This document shows positions 1-7,650 of a DNA stretch of 9,153 nucleotides, piece after piece. Each line of letters begins with the position of its first letter. Positions within the stretch are counted from its first letter, which is position 1. The stretch is taken from positions 1-9,153 of the forward strand of contig JAEWIW010000006.1 in the NCBI GenBank assembly GCA_023386855.1, given 5' to 3'. This stretch comes from Bacteroidota bacterium. Its GTDB lineage: Bacteria > Bacteroidota > Bacteroidia > Chitinophagales > Chitinophagaceae. The translations under genes were made by a program, and so were the position numbers. Below the pieces are notes generated by a model. That model saw only the letters and a program-made list of their open reading frames with translations. It ran no database searches and was not told the origin of the DNA.

Positions 1-192
1 AATAAGTTCAGGCTTTTCTGTTCCATTCGAATGGATCCATTCAAGCAGGAGATCACCATTTCTTAAAAGAGCAAGTATATCGAACAGGCCGCTTTGTTCA
101 AAACCTTCGCGCATGAAGTATTGTTCATCTTCATCATTTTCTACAATGATCAGTTTATATTTTCTAATCTGTTCCGGCAACTTGATGTTCAT
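1..192 (-). CDS. Response regulator receiver domain protein, N-terminal part (runs off the window)
   Basis: This is the start of a CheY-like response regulator, presumably the phosphorylation partner of the histidine kinase just upstream. The visible 64 residues begin MNIKLPEQIRKYKLIIVEND, with beta-strand 1 (KLIIVEN) followed by an acidic cluster (ENDEDE) that matches the Mg2+-binding acidic pocket of receiver domains, then an FMREGFEQSG helix. The sequence ends at KPELI, just before the point where receiver domains carry the phospho-acceptor aspartate (typically LLDLxMP), so that residue is not visible. The ATG at 192-190 overlaps the last 29 bases of the kinase gene in another frame, which points to co-transcription and perhaps translational coupling; no strong Shine-Dalgarno sequence precedes it. 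Similar stand-alone receivers next to PAS kinases are common in Bacteroidota. Any output domain would lie outside the window. Confidence 0.85.
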   Translation of the reverse strand, partial: MNIKLPEQIRKYKLIIVENDEDEQYFMREGFEQSGLFDILALLRNGDLLLEWIHSNGTEKPELI

Positions 193-2065
193 TTAAGGTG
201 AAATAAAATGTGGTTCCTATGCCTGGTTCGGATTTAAGCCAGATTCTGCCCTGGTGGCGCTCAACAATTTTCTTGCAGATGGCCAGACCTATCCCGGTTC
301 CGGCATATTCCTTTTCTGTATGTAATCTCCTGAAGATCTCGAATACCTTTACTTCATCCTCCGCTGAAATTCCTATACCATTATCACTGATGGCAAATAA
401 AGGATGTCCATTGTCAAACTTTATATCAATACTTACTTCGGGTTTATCCTTATCTGTAAATTTAATGGCATTGCTGATAAGGTTCTGCAATAGTTGAACA
501 ATCTGTACCCTGTCGCAATGAATATTATCTGCATATACATTTTCCTTTATCACCGCACCTGATTCACGAATCAATATTTTCAGGTTCTCAAAGGTTTCAT
601 GAAGAACCTGCTTTACGCTTACTTCTTTTTTCTCGACTTCAATCTTACTCAGCTGGGAATAACTTAACAGGTTCTGGATCAGCTCACGCATACGTGTTGC
701 GGTATTCACGGCCTTGTCGATATACTGGTGCAACTGTTCATACTCTTTGGTGTCGAGCTTTAATTCAATAAGTTTGAGAAAACTTTTGATGGTTCTTATC
801 GGTTCCTGCAAATCATGGGAAACGATATAGGTAAACTGTTCAAGTTCCTCATTGGCAGAAGCCAGTTCCATATTCGATAACCTAAGCTTGCCGGCCAGTT
901 CACGGTATTTCTCGTAGCTGTCTCTCAAAGCTTTTTCATTCTCCATTCTTTCGGTAAGATCCCTCGTAACTTTTGAAAAACCGATCAGGTTGCCCTGGTT
1001 ATTATACACCGCCGTAATAACGATATTGGCCCAGAACCGGCTTCCATCTTTTCTTAGCCTCCATCCCTCTTCTTCATACTGTCCTGTTACTCTTGCAACC
1101 TTCAATTCATAAGCTGGCTTACCATTGACCAGTTCTTCTTCGGGATAAAAAATGGTAAAATATTTTCCTATGATCTCTTCGGCTTCATAACCTTTGATCC
1201 GGCGTGCACCTTCATTCCAGCTAATGATCCTTCCCTTTTCATCCATCAGGAAGATCCCATAATCTTTTACCTGTTCAACAAGTGAACGGTAACGCAATTC
1301 GCTTTGGCGTAAAGCCTCTTCGTTCAATTTTCTTTCGGTAAGGTCTCTTGTCAGCTTGGATAAACCCATGAACTGGTTGGCTTCATTATACAGCGCCGTA
1401 ATGACCACGTTGGCCCAGAAAACCGATCCATCCTTTTTAAGCCGCCAGCCTTCACCCTCGTATCTTCCATCCTTAATGGCCGCCTCGATTTCAAGTTGAG
1501 GTTTATTGACTTTTAGATCCTCTTCGGTATAGAACCTCGACATATGTTTACCCAGTATCTCGCTTTCAAGATAGCCATGGATCAGCCTGGCTCCCTCATT
1601 CCATGATTTTACATGGCCATTCTTATCAAGCATGAAAATGGCATAGTCTTTCGCTTCCTGGACCATGAGCCTGTATTGTTGCTCTGATGCACGAAGGTCA
1701 AGTTCAAGCTGCTTGGTTTCGGAGATATCCCTGATGATACAATTGAACCCATTTTCCTGGCCGGCAAGCTTTAATCCATAACTGATGGTCATTTCCGACC
1801 AGAAGCTGGAACCATCCGCTCTTGGGCGCCATCCTGCAGAAATGAATTTGCCTCTCTTCTTTGCTGTATTCAGTTCATATTCCACCCGGAGCGGATCATT
1901 TCCATTGGAATAAAAAAATTCAAGCTTTTTACCCTGCAGCTGGTGATTTGTAAATCCCGTCACTGTTTCCGTAGCAGGGTTGGAATATAAAATATACCCA
2001 TGCTCATTCAATAGCAATACAGGATCACTAAATCCATCGATCATTTGATATGAAGATGTACTCAT
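164..2065 (-). CDS. Cytoplasmic PAS-PAS-PAS sensor histidine kinase
   Basis: 633-residue sensor kinase that should autophosphorylate on a histidine and pass the phosphate to a response regulator, most likely the one encoded directly downstream. No signal peptide or membrane segment is seen, so sensing is likely cytoplasmic. Order: PAS1 about 5-118; PAS2 about 127-245; PAS3 about 255-373; a coiled linker; HisKA with the H-box around H417 (IVSHDLQEPIR); HATPase_c with the N-box at N532 (SNAIKF), G1 box DNGIGI at 561-566, F-box VFEIFRRLH at 574-582 and G2 box GTGIGLAI at 589-596. All catalytic boxes look intact. PAS2 and PAS3 are a gap-free tandem duplication. Each PAS is followed by a PAC-like tail (RDISE, TRDLTER). 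No heme- or flavin-specific residue pattern is evident, so the ligand is unknown. It lies 40 bases after the second esterase and may have its own promoter at 2087-2117. Confidence 0.93.
   Translation of the reverse strand: MSTSSYQMIDGFSDPVLLLNEHGYILYSNPATETVTGFTNHQLQGKKLEFFYSNGNDPLRVEYELNTAKKRGKFISAGWRPRADGSSFWSEMTISYGLKLAGQENGFNCIIRDISETKQLELDLRASEQQYRLMVQEAKDYAIFMLDKNGHVKSWNEGARLIHGYLESEILGKHMSRFYTEEDLKVNKPQLEIEAAIKDGRYEGEGWRLKKDGSVFWANVVITALYNEANQFMGLSKLTRDLTERKLNEEALRQSELRYRSLVEQVKDYGIFLMDEKGRIISWNEGARRIKGYEAEEIIGKYFTIFYPEEELVNGKPAYELKVARVTGQYEEEGWRLRKDGSRFWANIVITAVYNNQGNLIGFSKVTRDLTERMENEKALRDSYEKYRELAGKLRLSNMELASANEELEQFTYIVSHDLQEPIRTIKSFLKLIELKLDTKEYEQLHQYIDKAVNTATRMRELIQNLLSYSQLSKIEVEKKEVSVKQVLHETFENLKILIRESGAVIKENVYADNIHCDRVQIVQLLQNLISNAIKFTDKDKPEVSIDIKFDNGHPLFAISDNGIGISAEDEVKVFEIFRRLHTEKEYAGTGIGLAICKKIVERHQGRIWLKSEPGIGTTFYFTLNEHQVAGTD
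920..1687 (-). repeat. Tandem duplication of a 128-residue PAS/PAC unit within the kinase gene
   Basis: Kinase residues 127-254 (1304-1687) and 255-382 (920-1303) are two copies of the same PAS plus PAC unit. A manual alignment gives the same length (128 residues each), no gaps and 72 identical positions (about 56%). Shared blocks include SWNEGAR, GWRL, KDGS, FWAN, VITA and TRDLTER. The two copies are clearly diverged at the DNA level, so this is an old duplication that has been kept and not a recent one or an assembly duplicate. Residues from S383 on (SYEKYR) echo the opening of each unit. Confidence 0.9.
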
Positions 2066-2086
2066 AAATAGGTTCGGTCAAACCAG

Positions 2087-2117
2087 CAAAACTAATGGTA
2101 TCGTATTAGTATTCGAA
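2087..2117 (-). promoter_or_regulatory. Candidate Bacteroidota-type promoter for the kinase/regulator pair
   Basis: On the minus strand, TAGTTTTG (2094-2087) matches the Bacteroidota -7 consensus TAnnTTTG exactly. It is preceded at a 19-base spacing by TTCG (2117-2114), one mismatch from a TTTG-like -33 element. Transcription would begin roughly 15-20 bases before the kinase ATG. The -33 element lies inside the 3' end of the upstream esterase gene. This is consensus matching by eye in AT-rich sequence, so it remains tentative. Confidence 0.35.
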
Positions 2118-3662
2118 ATGAAGATATTTTAATAACTGGTCTAAAGCATTGGCATCAGGTATAGGGATGGTATGGGGTTCTTCATCCAAAATCATGATCA
2201 TTTTCCCCGAAGGCTCATATACTTTCCAAACCGGTAATCCTTCTCCATTAGGATCACCCTTTTTCACAAAGTTTGCCCAATAGCCCGACATGATCTCTGC
2301 CAATTGTTTATCCGAATCTTCCCATGGCCTGTTTACAAAACGAAGGTTATCGAGGGCATAGGGCACTTCACCCGTATGAAATGCTCCATATTTTTTATAT
2401 TCCCCTGTTGCCGGCACTTTCCTGGTAAAACGATATACATATACTTTCTTTCCCTGGCTGCTTTCGATATTGGCCCAGGCATAATTCTGCGCGCCAAAAA
2501 TGATATCCCTCCAAAGATCAAGCTGGGATTGCCTTGCCCTTTCATCAGTTCCTGAAGGATAATATTTTAATAAAGCTTCTCCATATTGCTTCCTGGTATC
2601 GGCTGAATAATCTGTTGCATTCCTGATAGGCCCAAATATCAACCCCTCGTCCTGGTTCCAACCAGTTAACAGGGTAACCTTATTTTGCTTTCCTTCCCGG
2701 AAAATTTCAGGTACGGGCTTTGGCAATACATAACCATCCATCACTGCTGAACGAAAACCCTGCGATTTTTGCATAAGTTCTTCCGCATCGATCCTTCTTA
2801 ATTTCTCCAGGTGATCCCCCGTTTCATCCCCGGTTATTCCTGCTGCAAATTTCCTGCCTTCACTTTCTGCCTGCTGTAGATCCATCAGCGGCCTGGTAAA
2901 ATTGGCACCGCTTTCAGCAATGGCTTTATTGAATAAACCTTTGGCCGTTGGTGATGCCACCAGCCAGTGAACACTCATGGCACCGGCCGATTGCCCTGCA
3001 ATAGTTACATTTCCTGGATCGCCTCCAAACGCTTCTATATTCTGCTTTATCCATTTCAGTGCAGCCACCTGGTCCATCAACCCATAGTTACCCGAAGCAT
3101 TTCTTCCCGATTCCCTGCTTAGGGCAGGATGTGAAAAGAAACCAAACACACCCACACGGTAGTTGATGCTCACGAATACAATTCCTTTTTTTGCCATGGC
3201 CTCTCCATCATATATGGGCACACCACTTCCACCGCTGGCAAAACCGCCCCCATAGATCCAAACGAATACGGGCTTTTTTTCCGCGGCGCCTATTGCTCCC
3301 GTCCATACATTCAGGTATAGACAATCTTCGCTGATGGGTTCTTTTGGAATAAGGAACTCTTCGCTCCACATACTGAAAGCCGCCGGCTTGGGTTGCATGG
3401 GACTGGGTCCGAAAGCGTTGCATTCTTTTACCCCTTTCCATGGTTGAACAGGTTGTGGTTCCTTCCATCGCAGTTCTCCCACAGGGGGTGCTGCAAATGG
3501 AATTCCTTTGAATGAAATAATATCACCTGTTGCATTCACCTGGCCGGAAACAAGTCCTGCAGCGGTTTTCACCAGGTTCGAAGCAGAATCTTTCTTACTT
3601 CCTTCATTTGAATGGCAGGCCATACAAAGCATCAGTAATAAAGGCAGCATCAACCTAAACAT
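2106..3662 (-). CDS. Type-B carboxylesterase, probable lipoprotein
   Basis: 518-residue alpha/beta hydrolase of the carboxylesterase type-B (COesterase, PnbA-like) family, which hydrolyses carboxylic esters; the natural substrate cannot be read from the sequence. Family marks are FKGIPFAAPPVGELRW (51-66), EDCLYLNVW (112-120), the oxyanion loop YGGGF (137-141) and the nucleophile elbow GQSAG with S225. The likely acid is E339 in GWNQDEG and the likely base is H429 in GAFHTGEVPY, so the triad looks complete. The N-terminus MFRLMLPLLLMLCMAC has a hydrophobic core ending in a Cys at position 16, suggesting lipoprotein processing and envelope anchoring, although the lipobox (CMAC) is weak. It starts 1 base after the stop of the paralogous esterase at 3664-5277, so the two are almost certainly co-transcribed. 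Length is normal for the family. Confidence 0.92.
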   Translation of the reverse strand: MFRLMLPLLLMLCMACHSNEGSKKDSASNLVKTAAGLVSGQVNATGDIISFKGIPFAAPPVGELRWKEPQPVQPWKGVKECNAFGPSPMQPKPAAFSMWSEEFLIPKEPISEDCLYLNVWTGAIGAAEKKPVFVWIYGGGFASGGSGVPIYDGEAMAKKGIVFVSINYRVGVFGFFSHPALSRESGRNASGNYGLMDQVAALKWIKQNIEAFGGDPGNVTIAGQSAGAMSVHWLVASPTAKGLFNKAIAESGANFTRPLMDLQQAESEGRKFAAGITGDETGDHLEKLRRIDAEELMQKSQGFRSAVMDGYVLPKPVPEIFREGKQNKVTLLTGWNQDEGLIFGPIRNATDYSADTRKQYGEALLKYYPSGTDERARQSQLDLWRDIIFGAQNYAWANIESSQGKKVYVYRFTRKVPATGEYKKYGAFHTGEVPYALDNLRFVNRPWEDSDKQLAEIMSGYWANFVKKGDPNGEGLPVWKVYEPSGKMIMILDEEPHTIPIPDANALDQLLKYLHFEY

Positions 3663-3663
3663 A

Positions 3664-5277
3664 TCACCGGTTTTGGTCCATGAATAAATACCGGTTGCGA
3701 TGTTGTTCCTGTTCCACTCTTGTATTTACATTGATATGCATTACCGGGGCTTCCTTGTCATTTTTATATACCGGCCATTGGGGAAGGTCATTTCCATTTG
3801 GATTATGGTTGCGGATGAAATTGGCAAAATATTCCTGCATGATCTTCGATACCTTGTAATCCTCTTCTGTCCATGCATATACTTTATTGGAAGAAAGGTT
3901 ACCCATCGCATATTCAATCTCAGCAGAGTGAACAGCGCCTTTTGAAGGAGGCATTCTTTGCTGGCCACGTTGTACCCCACCGGCAAGGCCAGGGCTGGCA
4001 TCGCCCATTTCAGGAACCATTTCGGGCCGGGGACGTTCATACAAATAACGATATACTGGCTGGTCACCGGTTTGGGCATGAAGGTCGGCCCACTTCCAGG
4101 TACTGAACGCAATAAAGCGATCGCCTGCAAGAGCAGTAGCAACTTCCTCCACCTCATCATCATTCGAAGGCGCATATAGTTTCAGCACTTCTTCAGCCTT
4201 ATTGCCATAAAGTTTATTTACCGTCTTTTTAAAATTCTCCACGGTAGGTTTATCATTTCCCATAATGGCCCGGTAATTCATTTCTTCATTATTCCATCCC
4301 ACTAATAAAGGAACATGTGCCTGTTCACCCGATTCATAAATCGCATAAGGACTTTTTGGAAAGAAATATCCATCGATGGTCATGGCAAATCGGAAAGGAC
4401 CAAACTTCATGGAAGAAGAAAGTAATGTATCGGCGGGTAGGCTTCTAAGTTTTTCCAGGTTATCAGCACCTACCGTACGGGCAAATTGAACACCTGTTTG
4501 TTCAGCTTTATCCAATGGCACAGCAGATAAGGCTCCCAGCAAGGATCCGCTTTCACCAATCGCAGCAGAAATAAGGTCTTTTGAAAGTGGTGATGCCATT
4601 TGAGCGCTAACAGAAATGGAGCCTGCCGATTCGCCTGCAATGGTTACCCTCGAAGGATCACCTCCAAAGGCGGCAATGTTCTCCCTGACCCATTTCAATG
4701 CGGCCGACTGGTCGAGCAGTCCATAATTACCGGAAGATTTATTAGGTGATTCTTTACTCAATTCAGGGTGGGCGAAAAACCCGAATACGCCAAGCCTGTA
4801 ATTAACTGTCAGGGCTACAATTCCTTTTTGTGCCATGCTTTCACCATCATATCGTGGCTCTGATCCATCACCGGCAACAAAACCTCCGCCATAGAAATAT
4901 ACCAGAACAGGAAGTTTCTCATTTGCTTTTTTTGCAGGTGTCCATATGTTCAGGTAAAGGCAGTCTTCACTTGTTCCGTTTGAACGAAAATTCATGTCAC
5001 CAAAAATATTGGTCTGCATAGCCCTTGGTCCAAATGCATTGGCCTTGAGTATGCCTGTCCAGTTCTTTACCGGCTGTGGTTCTCTCCAGCGGAATTTCCC
5101 AACGGGTGGAGCGGCAAAGGGAATGCCCTTAAAAGAATAAACGCCTGAAGGTTCAAGTACTCCTTCAACAATGCCATTGGCCGTGCGTACCTGTTGCAAG
5201 CCTTTTGATTTTTTTTGAGAGAAAGCTGTTGTTGCAAGAAAAGATACTGCAACAAACGTGTAAAGTAAATATCTCAT
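3664..5277 (-). CDS. Secreted type-B carboxylesterase
   Basis: 537-residue carboxylesterase type-B family hydrolase and first gene of the esterase pair. The N-terminus (MRYLLYTFVAVSFLATTAFS, then QKKSKG) is a good signal peptide I type with probable cleavage after AFS at residue 20, so the enzyme should be periplasmic or exported. Family motifs are FKGIPFAAPPVGKFRW (49-64), EDCLYLNIW (104-112), oxyanion loop YGGGF (129-133), nucleophile elbow GESAG with S217, probable acid E332 (WNNEE) and base H450 (GAVHSAEIEY). An extra Pro/Gly-rich stretch at about 414-447 lies just before the catalytic His; the downstream paralogue has a much shorter loop there, so it may shape the active-site entrance. 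Substrate unknown. The paralogous relationship and 1-base spacing to the next gene suggest a local duplication. Confidence 0.93.
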   Translation of the reverse strand: MRYLLYTFVAVSFLATTAFSQKKSKGLQQVRTANGIVEGVLEPSGVYSFKGIPFAAPPVGKFRWREPQPVKNWTGILKANAFGPRAMQTNIFGDMNFRSNGTSEDCLYLNIWTPAKKANEKLPVLVYFYGGGFVAGDGSEPRYDGESMAQKGIVALTVNYRLGVFGFFAHPELSKESPNKSSGNYGLLDQSAALKWVRENIAAFGGDPSRVTIAGESAGSISVSAQMASPLSKDLISAAIGESGSLLGALSAVPLDKAEQTGVQFARTVGADNLEKLRSLPADTLLSSSMKFGPFRFAMTIDGYFFPKSPYAIYESGEQAHVPLLVGWNNEEMNYRAIMGNDKPTVENFKKTVNKLYGNKAEEVLKLYAPSNDDEVEEVATALAGDRFIAFSTWKWADLHAQTGDQPVYRYLYERPRPEMVPEMGDASPGLAGGVQRGQQRMPPSKGAVHSAEIEYAMGNLSSNKVYAWTEEDYKVSKIMQEYFANFIRNHNPNGNDLPQWPVYKNDKEAPVMHINVNTRVEQEQHRNRYLFMDQNR

Positions 5278-5384
5278 GAAGTGTTAGATTGATACTTAAA
5301 AAGATGATCTAACAAATTAATCGATTGAAGGAAATAATGGTAATTAATTTTTATTTTACTTAATAAGCAATTGAACAGGATATG
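5278..5384. other. Intergenic leader of the esterase genes with a small inverted repeat
   Basis: These 107 AT-rich bases separate the kup stop from the first esterase start. They contain an inverted repeat, GTTAGAT (5283-5289) and ATCTAAC (5307-5313), with a 17-base spacer, ending 5 bases before the esterase ATG on the minus strand. A -7-like TTAATTTG (one mismatch from TAnnTTTG) lies just upstream at about 5312-5319, but no convincing -33 partner was found. The dyad could be an operator or an RNA leader structure, or chance. No good rho-independent terminator for kup is visible here, because no T-tract follows a stem. Confidence 0.25.
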
Positions 5385-7362
5385 CTATGACCCCGGCTCA
5401 TTTCTGGAAAGGTGAACGGTTTTTAACGGTGAAACCACGAGAGGAAATTTTTCTACCTGCACAGAGCTGGTATCCAGTCCAAAGCCTCTTTCTTCGGAAA
5501 GACTGACAGATTTCAACCAGAAATAAATTTTCATGATCATACTTTCACGGATCGACAGCTCATTATCCTGGCTTAAATATTTTTCCATCACGATAAAGGA
5601 AAAGTCGCCCACCGTATTTGATCTTTCAAGGCTTTCATAACGGCTGTTAATATTCACTTCACGGTTGGCAGAAAGGTCTTCAACAACTTTTCGGAACATA
5701 AGGTTTATCCGGGGCTGCACCCTGAAACCCAGGCGCATATCCACTCTTATGATATCGTTGGGAATGATATGCTCTACCTTATACTCAGCGGTATAAGGAT
5801 CATCGAGGGTATTCACATGAACAAACCAGTAAATATCGGCACGCTTTGGTTTCCTGTTAAGAATGGAATACATGATCTTATGCTCGATCTCCTTGGGATT
5901 GTCTGCACTGGTAAGATAAACCAGGTGAGTGGAATACTTGGGAACCGTTTTGTCGTTGCTCAATTCTTGAATCTGTGGAATATAGTGTTCAAGCCTTACA
6001 AATTCAACATACCTGTTCTTGATCTTTCTTGCTGCAAACCAAACATTCATTACCAGGAACAATGCACCGCCCATGATCACAGCAACATATCCCCCATGAG
6101 GGAATTTTTCCATGTTGGCCCACAAAAAACTCAGTTCAATGAGCAGGTAAATAGAGAGATAGGCATATATAAACAGGGGCTTTGCTCTCTTAAGCACAAG
6201 GTAATTGGAAAACAAAATGGAAGTGGCGATCATGCAAAGGGTAATGGCCAGTCCATATGCAGCTTCCATATTGGACGCTTTTCTAAAATATAAAACGATA
6301 CCAACGCAGCCTGCAAACAACATCATGTTTACTGCAGGAATATATAACTGGCCCCTTTCTTCAGTTGGATAGTTGATCTTGAGCTTTGGCCAAAGGTTCA
6401 GTCGCATGGATTCACTGATCAGGGTAAAGGATCCGGAGATCAATGCCTGGCTGGCAATAATGGCCGCAGCAGTTGCAATACCAATTCCGAAATATAAAAA
6501 CCATGAGGGCATAACACCATAAAAAGGATTAAACCCCGATTCAATCATTTGACTTGTAATAGTCTGCCCATGGTAATTTCTTAACAGCCACGCGCCCTGT
6601 CCCAGGTAATTTAAAATAAGACAGCTTTTGACAAAGATCCAGGAGTAACGGATATTCCACTTCCCGCAGTGACCAAGATCAGAATATAATGCCTCTGCAC
6701 CAGTGGTACATAAAAACACACCCCCAAGAATATAAAATCCTGCTGGATAGGTAATCAACAAATGGATACCGTAATAAGGGTTGAAGGCTTTGAATATATG
6801 GATATCATCGGCCAGGTGTATGACACCCAGTATGCCCAGCATTAAAAACCAGCACAACATTATGGGCCCGAAAAACCGGCCGATGAACTTGGTACCAAAT
6901 TGCTGAATAAAGAACAGGAATGACAGGATGGATACAACGATCCAGATAATGGTATTTTGATGTATACCATGCATGGCAGGAACCTGCTTCAATCCTTCAA
7001 TGGCAGAAGTTACAGAAATGGGTGGGGTAATCATGCCATCGGCCAGCAGTGCAGCGCCACCGATCATGGCGGCTATCACCAGCCATTTCCTTCTCCTTCT
7101 TACCAGGGCATACAGGGAAAAAATTCCGCCCTCACCCCTGTTATCTGCATGCAGGGTGAGTATAACATATTTTAAAGTGGTTTGAAGTGTAAGGGTCCAT
7201 ATTACCAGGGAAAGTGCACCCAACACTAATTCTTCTGAAATAACTGTATGTACTCATTATGGCATTGAGTACATACAGTGGTGATGTTCCAATATCACCA
7301 TAAATGATACCCAGTGCAATAAGCAACCCCGCAAAACTTACTTTATTCTGAAGACGATCCAT
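5385..7362 (-). pseudogene. kup: Kup/KUP-family K+ uptake protein, broken by a frameshift near the start
   Basis: Kup is an inner-membrane low-affinity K+ importer, thought to be an H+/K+ symporter. The ATG at 7362-7360 opens [18 protein letters not shown], followed by [17 protein letters not shown], the hallmark first helix. The rest of the protein continues in a different frame from [13 protein letters not shown] to the stop at 5385. It carries GEGGIFSLYALVRR, LADGMITPPIS, GAEALYSDLGHCG and SGSFTLISESMRLNLWPK, then a cytosolic domain of about 215 residues. The frames join only if one extra base between about 7243 and 7260 is ignored, which gives 658 residues, a normal length. The second frame has TAA and TGA immediately upstream (7259-7254), so the break is real in this sequence. 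The remaining 613-codon frame could start at GTG 7226 but would lack the conserved first helix. The rest shows no damage, so the lesion is recent or a sequence error. Confidence 0.85.
7243..7279. repeat. Perfect 14-bp inverted repeat at the kup frameshift
   Basis: ACTGTATGTACTCA (7243-7256) and TGAGTACATACAGT (7266-7279) are exact reverse complements separated by the 9-base loop TTATGGCAT. On the coding strand, the first arm encodes the conserved PLYVL part of Kup and the second arm occupies the place where the reading frame is lost. The arm does not extend further on either side. It lies inside a coding region and has no T-tract, so it is not a terminator. Confidence 0.95.
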
Positions 7363-7395
7363 ATCCTGATATTTTTTCCTTGCGGCATTTCTTAA

Positions 7396-7650
7396 TTATT
7401 TTTCCCTGCAAACAAACCGGTATCCTACTCCCGATTCTGTAAGTATCATTTCCGGACGATTTGGATCGGGTTCAAGTTTTTTTCTCAACTGCGCTATAAA
7501 CACGCGCAGGTATTGCGACTGGTTGATATAACCAGGGCCCCATACATCCCTGAATATGAGGATAACCGCTGATAGGCTATACAGGTACTGCTTCCGCCGT
7601 GCGATCCTATAAGGAAATTTACCTTTCATTAGCATGGCAAAATTATCCAA
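7396..7650 (-). pseudogene. kdpE: KdpE-like response regulator remnant: C-terminal winged-helix end only
   Basis: An 84-codon open frame whose last ~52 residues match the end of the OmpR/PhoB-type DNA-binding domain of KdpE, the regulator of the high-affinity K+ transporter Kdp. It shows FRDVWGPGYINQSQYLRVF, then IAQLRKKLEPDPNRP, then ILTESGVGYRF. The WGP, the YLR recognition helix and the GYRF wing are intact. There is no receiver domain and no room for one, because a terminator of the next gene begins about 60 bases upstream. Residues 1-32 are not convincingly KdpE; MLMKGKF may be a worn trace of the domain's start, with a spacing about 12 residues too long. The frame has TAA and TGA just upstream and its nominal start is TTG 7650; ATG 7635 or 7629 are alternatives. 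No kdpFABC or kdpD is seen. It ends 33 bases before kup. Truncated, probably non-functional. Confidence 0.7.
7638..7645 (-). promoter_or_regulatory. Possible -7 promoter element upstream of the kdpE remnant and kup
   Basis: TAATTTTG on the minus strand matches the Bacteroidota -7 consensus TAnnTTTG, but no -33 TTG lies at the expected distance. It is noted because the terminator at 7713-7742 means that any transcript of kup needs a start between there and 7362. Chance matches are likely in AT-rich DNA. Confidence 0.15.

Noticed and set aside
2091..2110. ACTAAT/ATTAGT hairpin at the end of the second esterase as a terminator
   Set aside because: The stem is only 6 bp, AT-rich and without a T-tract; it also overlaps the candidate kinase promoter.
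3741..4175. Minus-strand open frame of 144 codons inside the first esterase
   Set aside because: It is an out-of-frame reading of conserved esterase codons with a biased, low-complexity translation rich in Leu, Arg and Met.
5351..5375. CTTAATAAG dyad after kup as a terminator
   Set aside because: The stem is very short and AT-only in its core, and is followed by A-rich rather than T-rich sequence on the coding strand.
5769..6293. Plus-strand open frame of 174 codons opposite kup
   Set aside because: It lies antisense to well-conserved Kup sequence, and its translation shows no domain or signal; it is a shadow frame.
7081..7140. Arg-rich stretch of kup (LVRRRRKW) as foreign sequence
   Set aside because: A basic cytoplasmic loop after GEGGIFSLYALV is normal for Kup proteins.
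5385..7226. A normal kup gene starting at GTG 7226
   Set aside because: This start would remove the conserved GDIGTSPLY first helix, which is present in another frame directly upstream. [10 protein letters not shown] before 7226 is also clearly family sequence.
7226..7279. Programmed ribosomal frameshifting in kup
   Set aside because: No slippery sequence or known +1 signal is seen at the junction, Kup is not known to need frameshifting, and the perfect inverted repeat explains the change better as a mutation or artefact.
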